From: CAYMRB01 sp964392615
Lineage (GTDB): Bacteria; Planctomycetota; UBA8108
DNA: 12,872 bases
NCBI GenBank assembly: GCA_964392615.1
Contig: CAYMRB010000294.1
Coordinates: forward strand, 1-12,872
Direction of reading: 5' to 3'
Made by a program: the position numbers and the translations under genes. The notes under the pieces were generated by a model, which worked only from the letters and a program-made list of their open reading frames with translations, was not told where the DNA came from and made no database searches. Each line of letters begins with the position of its first letter. The first letter of the stretch is position 1. This document shows, piece after piece, positions 5,803 through 12,872 of this stretch.

Positions 5803-7326
5803 TCAGTGCGCCGTCGAGTTGTCGTATTTCGCGAGTGCGTGGCATCCGGGCCGGCAGGTGCCCCCGGAGGCGGTCTTCACGTAGTTGATCGGCAGCATCC
5901 AGCCGCGCGGTCCGAAGGGAACCGCTCTGCGGATATGGCTCGGGGCGTCGCTGGCGTGGACCTCGTGGCAAGCGCGACAGGTTCTTCCCTTGTCGCGGTT
6001 CACGTGAACGTAGTGGAGGTTGCGGTTCTTGTCGCGAAACCGGGTCAGCGTGGTGGTCCGTTCGTCCTGGACCATGGACTGGTCGTGGCAGCGAAAACAC
6101 AGGACGTATCGCCCCTCGGAGAAGCTGGCGTAGAACTCCGAGGTGTAGCTCTCGTGGAGGAGGTCGGGGTTCTGGGAGGCATGCGGGTCGTGGCAGCCGT
6201 GGCAGTCGCCCTGCCTCACGGGGCCGTGCTTGTACTTCGCCGAGCTGATCTCCTTCGCGATGTTGGCAACGGAGGTTCCCGTGATCGGGTTGGAGATCTT
6301 CTTGTCGTGACACCTGAGGCAGAGGTCGCCCGCGGCGGACCGCAAGAGCGGGGTGTGATTCGACGCGTGCGGGGCATGACATTCGAGGCAGCCGGCCCCC
6401 GACTCGATCGCACCGTGGGCGAACGCAGCTGCGGCGATCTTTTCCTGAATCGCACCGTGGCAGCCCACGCACAGATCCTCGGACGGTATCTGCAGCAGGA
6501 GGCGATCCTCGCCGGCGTGGGGGTGGTGGCACGCCACGCAGTCCACCGATGCGGGCCCGTGGACGTGCGGTGCGGCTGCCATCGCCTCTGCGACCTCGGA
6601 GTGACACTCGAGACAGAGGTCCGTCTGCGTGGCCTTCAGCAGCCTCGGGTGATCGGACTGGTGGGGCTCATGGCAGATCGTGCACGGCTTGTCCGCGAAG
6701 GGGCCGTGGAGGAACCTCTCGTCCGGGCGCTCATGGCACTTCTCGCACAGTTCGCGGATGGTGTCGGCCTGCAGGAGAAACCGGTCCTTTGCCCCGTGCG
6801 GCGAGTGGCACTCGGTGCAGCCGGATTCAGCGAACGGCTCGTGCCGGAATTCCTTGGGCTTCTCGTCACGGTGGCAGTACGTGCAAAGGGTATCGTCGGG
6901 ACGCGCCGGTCGGAAGCTGTGCGCCCCATCTTCCGGACTCGGCGAGTGGCATTCCCCGCAGGCTCCCTTGGAGACCGGTCCGTGGACCCAGGCCGAGTTC
7001 GTGAGCGATGCGTGGCAGTCCGCGCCGAGACAGTTGTCGGAATACGAGATCGGAGACGCTGCAGCCTCTTCGCTGCGCGACGATCCACGAACGAGGGACG
7101 TCTCTTGCTCGCGAGCTGCTGATCCACGAACGTGGAACGTCTCGCTGGCCGACGTCCCGCGAGCGTGGCGTGCCGACTCGGAAGGCGGGCTCGCCGACGG
7201 AACCGGCACGGGCGGCGGGAGCACGCTCGAGCACGAGCCGAGCGAGAGGAGGAACGAGACAAGCATCCCGCCCGGTGCTGCGACGACCAGCCGTCGCCGC
7301 CGCGTTCTGTCTGAGAAAGCGCCCAT
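5803..7326 (-). CDS. Multiheme c-type cytochrome lipoprotein (doubled CXXCH family), 15 candidate haem sites
   Basis: A 507-residue protein. An Arg-rich start and a hydrophobic stretch lead to LSLGSC, a plausible lipobox (Cys32), so it should be exported and lipid-anchored. A Pro/Ser/Arg-rich linker (33-95) holds 13-residue repeats. The haem region has a CX4CH (CLGADCH, 99-105), thirteen CXXCH at 123, 148, 170, 194, 215, 238, 263, 286, 313, 337, 375, 410 and 450, and a CX3CH (CRPGCH, 491-496). Recurrent HGP before motifs and PHxS after them fit the doubled-CXXCH cytochromes. A role in periplasmic or surface electron transfer is inferred; donor and acceptor are unknown and no porin partner is in view. 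GGAG lies 10 nt before the ATG at 7326. It converges on its paralog, which lacks the first haem site and anchor. Confidence 0.95.
   Translation of the reverse strand: MGAFSDRTRRRRLVVAAPGGMLVSFLLSLGSCSSVLPPPVPVPSASPPSESARHARGTSASETFHVRGSAAREQETSLVRGSSRSEEAAASPISYSDNCLGADCHASLTNSAWVHGPVSKGACGECHSPSPEDGAHSFRPARPDDTLCTYCHRDEKPKEFRHEPFAESGCTECHSPHGAKDRFLLQADTIRELCEKCHERPDERFLHGPFADKPCTICHEPHQSDHPRLLKATQTDLCLECHSEVAEAMAAAPHVHGPASVDCVACHHPHAGEDRLLLQIPSEDLCVGCHGAIQEKIAAAAFAHGAIESGAGCLECHAPHASNHTPLLRSAAGDLCLRCHDKKISNPITGTSVANIAKEISSAKYKHGPVRQGDCHGCHDPHASQNPDLLHESYTSEFYASFSEGRYVLCFRCHDQSMVQDERTTTLTRFRDKNRNLHYVHVNRDKGRTCRACHEVHASDAPSHIRRAVPFGPRGWMLPINYVKTASGGTCRPGCHALAKYDNSTAH
7082..7143 (-). repeat. 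Short tandem repeat in the linker of the cytochrome lipoprotein
   Basis: Two 23-bp copies (7082-7104 and 7121-7143) beginning GATCCACGAACG differ at two positions and are spaced 39 bp, exactly 13 codons. On the minus strand they encode ETFHVRGSAAREQ and ETSLVRGSSRSEE; a weaker third unit (ESARHARGTSAS) precedes them. This is a disordered-looking spacer between the lipid anchor and the haem domain. Confidence 0.6.
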
Positions 7327-7427
7327 CCTGTCTTATCTCCAAGCCCCGAAACGCCAGTTCATACTGCACGGGAGGGGGGGCAGGGCAACACGAGGAAACC
7401 ACAAAAACGCGGTCTTTCTCGCACCGC

Positions 7428-7448
7428 GGGAATTGGCGCGCAAATCCC
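7428..7448. repeat. Imperfect dyad upstream of the cytochrome lipoprotein gene
   Basis: GGGAATTGGCGCGCAAATCC followed by C: most outer and inner bases pair about the centre, with two mismatched pairs. It lies about 100 bp upstream of the minus-strand start at 7326, where an operator could sit. The gap 7327-7613 otherwise shows no gene or RNA I can support. Confidence 0.2.
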
Positions 7449-7613
7449 TGACCATCGGTCGACGGGCGGCTTCCGTTCCCCGTTGCCGTCTCCTGCCGCG
7501 GTGATTCTCGCACTCGAGCAGACTATCTCGCGCTACCGCGGAAGCCGCCGCGAAGGACGACATCGAACGCGATACCGATGTCGAGCCGGAGGAGGCGAGG
7601 CGTCCAAACATGA

Positions 7614-8183
7614 GGTGAAAGCCGTCGGTCTCGACAGGGATACGCGACGGTCTGGGACGCGACTCGGCCAGAGAAGCAGCTTGTATTGTCTCGATGGAGT
7701 GGTGATTTCGTCTACGCGCATCTCGACTCCGACGGTCGGCGAGTCGCCACGATCTCGACCGACCGAAGGGTCCGCGTGTGGGATGCCAGCGCAGGGAAGA
7801 GTCTCTGTGAGCTGCCGATTGAACCTGACGGAACAAAGGGCGCGCGTACAGCAACGTTCAGTCCCGATGGATCACGCTTGCTGACCGTGAACCGGGAGAC
7901 CGTCGGGCGACTGTGGGGCGCGAACACGGGCAAACTCGTCGCTGCGCTCGAAGGACACACCGAGGCGATCCACTCGGCCACCTTCAGCCCCGACGGACAG
8001 AGGATCGCCACGGCGTCGGCGGATGACAGCGCGCGTGTATGGGACGCGAAGACGGGAAATGTCCTTCGACTCTTGAAGCACGGCGACAACGTCTACACCG
8101 TGCGTTTCAATCCGAGTGGAACACGCGTGGTGACCGCTTCGAAGGACGGGACAGCTCGCGTCTGGAGCGTCGGCACTCGCTAA
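7614..8183 (+). pseudogene. 5'-truncated WD40 repeat protein gene
   Basis: The open frame runs from just after a stop (TGA at 7611) to TAA at 8181-8183. It starts inside a WD40 blade: GYATVWDATRPEKQLVLSR lies upstream of the first possible start (TTG 7686), so homology extends beyond any good initiation site. Three more blades follow, each with the SPDGxR...A(S)xDxxxRVWD pattern: DSDGRRVATISTDRRVRVWD, SPDGSRLLTVNRETVGRLWG, SPDGQRIATASADDSARVWD and NPSGTRVVTASKDGTARVWS. That gives the last four or so blades of a propeller normally needing seven. In bacteria such blades often form the C-terminus of large WD40 or Ser/Thr kinase-WD40 proteins, so the rest has probably been deleted. There is no signal peptide or ribosome site. 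A translated short form from TTG 7686 (165 residues) cannot be excluded but would not close a propeller. Confidence 0.75.
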
Positions 8184-8194
8184 GTGCCGTGTTT
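8171..8194 (+). terminator. Hairpin overlapping the stop codon of the WD40 remnant
   Basis: CGGCACT, loop CGCTA, AGTGCCG: a perfect 7-bp GC-rich stem (8171-8189) followed by TGTTTC. The TAA stop lies across the loop and the right arm. The T-tract is weak, so this is a modest candidate for an intrinsic terminator that would insulate the large gene downstream. Confidence 0.45.
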
Positions 8195-8240
8195 CGGGTA
8201 CAAGCACCAGAGCTGGATCGAGCGTGCGGGTACCGATAAG

Positions 8241-8265
8241 CTGTGACTGGGTCCCCCAGCCACAG
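8241..8265 (+). promoter_or_regulatory. Leader hairpin before the CotH/lamin-tail gene
   Basis: CTGTGACTGG, a 5-nt loop, then CCAGCCACAG: ten positions with one mismatch. It ends 14 nt before the GGAGG of the downstream gene. It has no T-run. It may be a 5' leader structure, an operator, or a terminator from upstream; the sequence does not decide. Confidence 0.35.
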
Positions 8266-8279
8266 TCAACGCGTCCTTC

Positions 8280-8284
8280 GGAGG
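8280..8284 (+). promoter_or_regulatory. Ribosome binding site that sets a TTG start
   Basis: GGAGG sits 5 nt before TTG at 8290. The TTG opens directly into a signal-peptide-like sequence, while the first in-frame ATG (codon 31) would remove it and cut into the lamin-tail domain. Confidence 0.7.
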
Positions 8285-8289
8285 TTCTC

Positions 8290-11200
8290 TTGCGACGATC
8301 CGCGCTTCTCGCGGCGATCCTGCTATCGCTCGCGACTCGTCCTGTGCCCGGCGATCTCGTCATCAGCGAGTTCATGGCCGTCAACAGCACGACTCTGCTC
8401 GACAGTTTCGACGAGACGTCCGATTGGATCGAGATCCACCATCAAGGCTTCGAGACGATCGATCTCGACGGCTACTTCCTCACGGACGACAGCGGCGACC
8501 TGCGCAAGTGGCGCCTTCCCCCGGTGTCGCTCGACGGTGGCGGCTATCTGCTCGTCTTCGCGTCCGGGAAGGACTGGAGTGATCCCGGCCAGGAGCTCCA
8601 CACGAACTTCCGCCTCAGCGGCACGCGCGAGTATCTCGCGCTCGTCGAGCCCGACGGTGTGACGGTCGCGTTCGAGTACGCGCCGAATTATCCGCGGCAG
8701 CGTCCGGACATCTCGTACGGCATCGGCCAGGACGTCGTCGTCGACTCGCTCGTCTCGGCGAGGAGTGACTGTACGATCCTGATTCCGAACGACAGCACGC
8801 TCGGCACTTCGTGGACCGGAGGCGACGAGCCCTTCGACGATTCGTTGTGGACGCATGGGAGGATGGGGGTCGGCTACTCGTCAGAGGAGCCCGGGCTCGC
8901 CGTCCGAGTCATCTTCAACGGCGGCGGCGTCTGCAATCTCGACACGGCGCTGTCCATCGCCGACAGCGTCGGAGGGCAGGCCGACGTCGAGTCCGAGCTC
9001 GCGGAGTTCATCGACTACTACAACACCGGCGGGACGGGACGCTTCTCGAACAACCTGCCGTTTCCCGGCACAGAGGTCGGCTCCGACGTCAACAACTACG
9101 TCGTCCTCGTCGAGGCGACCGTCGTCATCCCTGTCGCAGGGAGCTGGACCTTCGGCGTCAACTCCGACGACGGTTTTCGTCTCGACATCACCGGTAACGG
9201 TCAGGCCCACCGCATCGAGCATCCGAGTCCGCGAGGCGCGGCCGATACGATCGGCACGATGAATTTCACGAGTGCGGGCGACTACGATCTGCGGCTCGTG
9301 TTTTACGAGTGCGGCGGTGGCTCGGAGCTCGAGCTCTTCGCAGCGCGCGGTTCGCACGGCGGATTCAACGGCGACTTCCGTCTCGTCGGCGACGTCGACG
9401 CGGGTGGGCTCGAGTCCTACTCCGACGCGGAGGCCGTCGGTGGGCGAAGCGGCTTTCGCGGTGCGATTCGAACCGACGTCGACGCGCAAATGCGCGGCCA
9501 GGCGACCTCGGCGTACGTTCGTGTCCCGTTCGAGGTCGCCGATCCCGCGGCGTTCGAGTCGCTGACGCTGCGCGTCAAGTACGACGACGGATTCTACGCC
9601 TACCTCAACGGCGTCGAGATCGCGCGGCAGAATGTGCCGGCGCTCGCTTCTTACGACTCCGAGGCTCCTGCCGATCGACCGCGCGCGCAAGCGTCGTCGT
9701 TTCAGCAAGTCGACGTCTCGGACCACATCGGCGCGCTGCGTGCGGGGACGAACATCCTCGCGCTCCACGGTGTCAACGAGAGCGCCGACAGCGACGAGTT
9801 CCTGATCCAGGCCGAGCTGGCCGAGATCACGGTCGAGTCGATGGCCACTGGGTTCTTCTGGACCGCGACGCCGGGCGGGCCGAACGCCGACGATATCTTC
9901 CACTATGTCGCCGACACGAGTTTCTCGGTGAATCGCGGCTTCTTCGAAGCGCCGTTCGAGGTCGCCATCACGACCGATACGCCCGGTGCCGAGATCCGCT
10001 TCACGACGGACACGACCGCGCCGACGCTCGACAACGGAGAGACCTATACGGGGCCGGTCCGCGTCGATGGTTCGACGATTCTGCGCGCGGCGGCGTTTCG
10101 CGACGACCTCGAGCCCTCGAACGTCGACACGCAGACCTACATCTTCCTCGACGAGGTCCTCGCGCAGACCGGTGATGGGCTTCGACAGGAGTGGGGAAGC
10201 GTGACGGGCGACTACGACATGGATCCCGAGATCGTCGACCACCCCGTGTATGCACCGACGATTCGCGACGACCTCAAGTCGATCCCGACGATCTCGATCG
10301 TCATGAGGGAGGCCGACCTCTTCGACAGCAGCCGCGGCATCTACGCGAACTCGCCCGCCTCGGGCATCGCGTGGGAGCGTCCCGGCTCGGTGGAGGTCAT
10401 CCTTCCCGAGGGAGTCGAGATCCCGGGCGGCGGCGATGGCTCCCAGGTCGACTGTGGCGTGCGGATCCACGGTGGTGTCGGACGCAGGCCCGACGTGCTC
10501 AAGCACTCGTTTCGCCTGCTATTCAAAGGCAGGTACGGCGCGACGAAGTTCAACTACCCGCTCTTCGCGAACTCAATCCAGCTCGACGGCGGCAAGGCGA
10601 CGGATCAGTTCGACACGCTCGTCTTGCGAGCGGGCTTCAACGACTCGTGGGTCTTCGGGGGCGGCTCGAACCGCACGTACCTCAGCGACGAGTTCATCCG
10701 CGACTCGCTTCTCGACATGGGGCAGCCGAACGGTCACGGCACGTTCGTGCACCTGTACCTCAACGGGCTCTACTGGGGGCTCTACAACGTGCTCGAGCGT
10801 CCCAACGCGCCGTTCGCGGCGTCGTACATGGGTGGCAGCAAGGCGGACTGGGACATCCTCAACTCGAGCGAGGTCATCGACGGTAGCAAGGATGCCTGGA
10901 ACACGGCGCAGCAGCTCGCAGGCGCCGGGCTGTCGACGCCCGAGGCGTTCGAGGAGATTCAGCAGTGGGTCGACGTGCCGAATCTGATTCACTACATGCT
11001 CGCGAACTTCTACGGCGGCAACGGCGACTGGGACGGTCACAACTGGTACTCGGGCCGCCGTCGCTTGCCGGGCGCCGGGTACAAGTTCTTCAGCTGGGAC
11101 GCGGAGCGAACGCTCGAGGGGGTCACGGGCTCCAATCGCACGGGCCTCGCGGGCGGCGACAAGCCCTCGGGCCTCTACGCTGCGCTGCGCGCGAATCCGG

Positions 11201-12872
11201 AGTTTCGCTTGCTCTTTGGAGACATCGCCCATCGTCACTGCTTCAACCGTGGTGCGCTCTCGCCGAGCGCGACCGCTGCGCGCTTTCAATTCCTGTCGGA
11301 CTTCATCCACGGCGCGATGGTCGGCGAGTCGGCGCGCTGGGGTGACAAGGGCCGCGGCGATCCGCACACGCGTGACGACGAGTGGCTGCGCGAGGTCAAC
11401 CGTCTCTTCGACAGCTACTTTCCGCGTCGCACGGACGTCTTAATCGGCTTCCTGCGCGGAGCCGGCCTCTATCCCGAGGTCGAGGCGCCCAGCTTCAACC
11501 AGCATGGCGGCGAGATCGATCCGGGCTTCCAGCTGGTGATGTTCTCGCCGCTCGGGATCATCTACTACACGACGGACGGCACCGATCCACGCCTTCCGGG
11601 CGGCGCCGTCTCGCCGAACGCCCTTATCGCGCGATCGGGCTCGGGCTCGGCTCCGTCGCAGACACTCATCGCGTCGAGCGCTCCCGTGAGCGTGCTCGTT
11701 CCCGAGGACGGCGCGCTGGGCCTCGACTGGATCCAGTCGGACTTCGACGACTCTTCGTGGCGCGAAGGCGCGACGGGTGTCGGCTACGAGAACGGCAGCG
11801 GCTATCAGGATCTCATCAACACCGATGTCGGTCCGGAGATGTCCGGAGTCACGGCGACGGTCTACATGCGCGTGCCGTTCGAGGTCGTCGATCCGTCGGA
11901 GTTCGTCGCGTTGACGCTTCGGATGAAGTACGACGACGGGTTCATCGCCTACCTCAACGGCTCGCAGATCGCCGCGCGCAACGCTCCGATCGCTCCGGAA
12001 TGGAACTCGACGTCCACGGCGAGTCACGGCGACGGTGAAGCGGTCATCTTCGAGAACATCGAGCTCGAGGTCGTGGTCGACGATCTGCTCGTCGCCGGTA
12101 CGAACGTGCTCGCGATTCACGGCCTCAACACGTCGACGGGCAGTAGCGACATGTTGATCCTCCCGGAGCTGCGCGCGACGGAACGCGCCGACGGCGGCGG
12201 GGAGGGCGAGGACGTCGCGATCCCGATTCACCAGACGACGACGTTCAAGGCGCGTGTCTTCGATCAAGGCATCGGAGAGTGGAGCGCGCTCAACGAGGCG
12301 ACGTTCGTGATCGGCATGGATCTGCGCATTACCGAGATCATGTACCACCCCGCACCGACCGAGACGGGCAGCCCGTGGTCCGCCGACGAGCTCGAGTTCA
12401 TCGAGCTCAAGAATACGGGCATGGAAGTGATCGGTCTCGAGAGCATGATGTTCCTCCTCGGCATCCGATTCGACTTCGGAACGAGCGCTGTCACCTCGCT
12501 CGCTCCGGGCGAGATCGTCGTCGTCGTGCGCAACCTGGCCGCGTTCGAGTCTCTCTACGACACGACCGGAATGCTCATCGCTGGCGAGTACGACGGCCGC
12601 TTGGACAACGGTGGCGAGGAGCTCGCGCTCTACGACGAAGCGGCGGATATCATCGTCCACCAGTTCAGTTACGACGATGCCTGGCATCCGAGCACGGATG
12701 GCATGGGGCGATCTCTTGTCGTCGTGGACGAGCTGGCTTCGGTCGCCCGTTGGGGCGACGCTGATCACTGGATGCCGAGCGAAGCGTTCGACGGCTCTCC
12801 AGGCTTCGACGAGGGCGACTCCGTCCCGGCGGGTCGCCAGCGCACGGGCGACTCGAATCAGGACGGCCGTCT
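8290..12872 (+). CDS. Giant secreted CotH kinase-like protein with lamin-tail, PA14-like, jelly-roll and chitobiase-C-like domains; open at the window edge
   Basis: At least 1527 codons without a stop, from TTG 8290 beyond the window. Residues 1-21 form a signal peptide (MRRSALLAAILLSLATRPVPG if TTG is read as Met). Then: lamin-tail domain 22-146 (LVISEFMA, DWIEI, GYFLTDD); first half of a jelly roll 161-198 (FDDSLWTHGRMGVGY); PA14-like insert 199-356 (GSWTFGVNSDDGFRL); rest of the jelly roll to 517; chitobiase-C-like 546-620; CotH domain 664-1062 (CGVRIHGG 722-729, NGLYWGLYNVLER 825-837, NGDWDGHNW 911-919, FFSWD 933-937); second chitobiase-C-like 1067-1115 (IIYYTTDGTDP); second jelly roll 1127-1297; second lamin-tail about 1344-1480. 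It breaks off in GDSNQDGR, like the first calcium loop of a dockerin. CotH relatives include spore-coat and secreted kinases; activity here is unproven. Likely exported or surface-bound. Confidence 0.95.
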   Translation, partial: MRRSALLAAILLSLATRPVPGDLVISEFMAVNSTTLLDSFDETSDWIEIHHQGFETIDLDGYFLTDDSGDLRKWRLPPVSLDGGGYLLVFASGKDWSDPGQELHTNFRLSGTREYLALVEPDGVTVAFEYAPNYPRQRPDISYGIGQDVVVDSLVSARSDCTILIPNDSTLGTSWTGGDEPFDDSLWTHGRMGVGYSSEEPGLAVRVIFNGGGVCNLDTALSIADSVGGQADVESELAEFIDYYNTGGTGRFSNNLPFPGTEVGSDVNNYVVLVEATVVIPVAGSWTFGVNSDDGFRLDITGNGQAHRIEHPSPRGAADTIGTMNFTSAGDYDLRLVFYECGGGSELELFAARGSHGGFNGDFRLVGDVDAGGLESYSDAEAVGGRSGFRGAIRTDVDAQMRGQATSAYVRVPFEVADPAAFESLTLRVKYDDGFYAYLNGVEIARQNVPALASYDSEAPADRPRAQASSFQQVDVSDHIGALRAGTNILALHGVNESADSDEFLIQAELAEITVESMATGFFWTATPGGPNADDIFHYVADTSFSVNRGFFEAPFEVAITTDTPGAEIRFTTDTTAPTLDNGETYTGPVRVDGSTILRAAAFRDDLEPSNVDTQTYIFLDEVLAQTGDGLRQEWGSVTGDYDMDPEIVDHPVYAPTIRDDLKSIPTISIVMREADLFDSSRGIYANSPASGIAWERPGSVEVILPEGVEIPGGGDGSQVDCGVRIHGGVGRRPDVLKHSFRLLFKGRYGATKFNYPLFANSIQLDGGKATDQFDTLVLRAGFNDSWVFGGGSNRTYLSDEFIRDSLLDMGQPNGHGTFVHLYLNGLYWGLYNVLERPNAPFAASYMGGSKADWDILNSSEVIDGSKDAWNTAQQLAGAGLSTPEAFEEIQQWVDVPNLIHYMLANFYGGNGDWDGHNWYSGRRRLPGAGYKFFSWDAERTLEGVTGSNRTGLAGGDKPSGLYAALRANPEFRLLFGDIAHRHCFNRGALSPSATAARFQFLSDFIHGAMVGESARWGDKGRGDPHTRDDEWLREVNRLFDSYFPRRTDVLIGFLRGAGLYPEVEAPSFNQHGGEIDPGFQLVMFSPLGIIYYTTDGTDPRLPGGAVSPNALIARSGSGSAPSQTLIASSAPVSVLVPEDGALGLDWIQSDFDDSSWREGATGVGYENGSGYQDLINTDVGPEMSGVTATVYMRVPFEVVDPSEFVALTLRMKYDDGFIAYLNGSQIAARNAPIAPEWNSTSTASHGDGEAVIFENIELEVVVDDLLVAGTNVLAIHGLNTSTGSSDMLILPELRATERADGGGEGEDVAIPIHQTTTFKARVFDQGIGEWSALNEATFVIGMDLRITEIMYHPAPTETGSPWSADELEFIELKNTGMEVIGLESMMFLLGIRFDFGTSAVTSLAPGEIVVVVRNLAAFESLYDTTGMLIAGEYDGRLDNGGEELALYDEAADIIVHQFSYDDAWHPSTDGMGRSLVVVDELASVARWGDADHWMPSEAFDGSPGFDEGDSVPAGRQRTGDSNQDGR
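9511..9612 (+). repeat. Internal jelly-roll repeat, copy 1
   Basis: Codons 408-441 read AYVRVPFEVADP, a LTLRVKYDDG core and YLNG. They pair with codons 1191-1224 of the same protein. The similarity is at protein level and marks a duplicated galactose-binding-like domain on either side of the CotH domain. Confidence 0.7.
11860..11961 (+). repeat. Internal jelly-roll repeat, copy 2
   Basis: Codons 1191-1224 read VYMRVPFEVVDP, a LTLRMKYDDG core and YLNG, closely matching copy 1. Here the jelly roll is uninterrupted, whereas copy 1 has a PA14-like insert. Confidence 0.7.

Noticed and set aside
5542..7122. Long plus-strand open frame (526 codons) opposite the cytochrome lipoprotein
   Set aside because: Same reason: the minus strand carries fifteen haem motifs and a lipoprotein signal, while this frame has none of these and no ribosome site.
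8881..10506. Minus-strand open frame of 541 codons, and another at 11440-12768
   Set aside because: Both lie opposite clear lamin-tail, CotH and jelly-roll coding sequence and read as Arg/Asp/Val-rich repeats typical of antisense frames.

Overview
The window is high-GC DNA from a Gram-negative bacterium. It carries two genes for predicted lipid-anchored exported proteins, a secreted sulfatase, multiheme c-type cytochromes and a giant exported multidomain protein with CotH and lamin-tail domains. That mix (sulfatase plus CotH/lamin-tail protein ending in a dockerin-like start) recalls Planctomycetota and some related environmental phyla, but nothing here fixes the taxon.

Layout, left to right. 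(1) On the minus strand, a PhnD-type substrate-binding lipoprotein gene (685 down to 38) is cut by an in-frame stop, although family-like sequence continues past it to the window edge. (2) At 937-1102 lies a 166-bp fold-back element with 21-bp terminal inverted repeats, which looks like a MITE. (3) A small stand-alone SET-domain protein (1284-1613) is followed by a secreted S1-type sulfatase (1722-3461). (4) A gene-poor stretch (3462-4282) holds an unidentified coding-like segment and a frameshifted remnant of UDP-GlcNAc 2-epimerase. (5) Two paralogous multiheme cytochromes point at each other (4283-5722 plus, 7326-5803 minus), with only 80 bp between their stop codons. The minus-strand copy is a complete lipoprotein with 15 candidate haem sites. 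The plus-strand copy has 14 and no visible export signal. (6) A 5'-truncated WD40 repeat gene (7614-8183) ends in a hairpin. (7) From a TTG start at 8290 to the window edge runs one uninterrupted frame of at least 1527 codons. Its domain order is lamin-tail, jelly roll split by a PA14-like insert, chitobiase-C-like, CotH kinase-like, chitobiase-C-like, jelly roll, lamin-tail, then the start of a calcium-binding or dockerin-like repeat.

The genes do not form one operon. The sulfatase, the cytochromes and the CotH protein are all predicted to act outside the cytoplasm: polymer or ester desulfation, electron transfer at the envelope, and surface or extracellular structure. No porin, cytochrome maturation genes, sulfatase-activating enzyme or ABC transporter partners are in view. 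At least three broken or truncated genes and a MITE-like element suggest an accessory region that has been rearranged. I see no tRNA, rRNA, CRISPR array or intact transposase.
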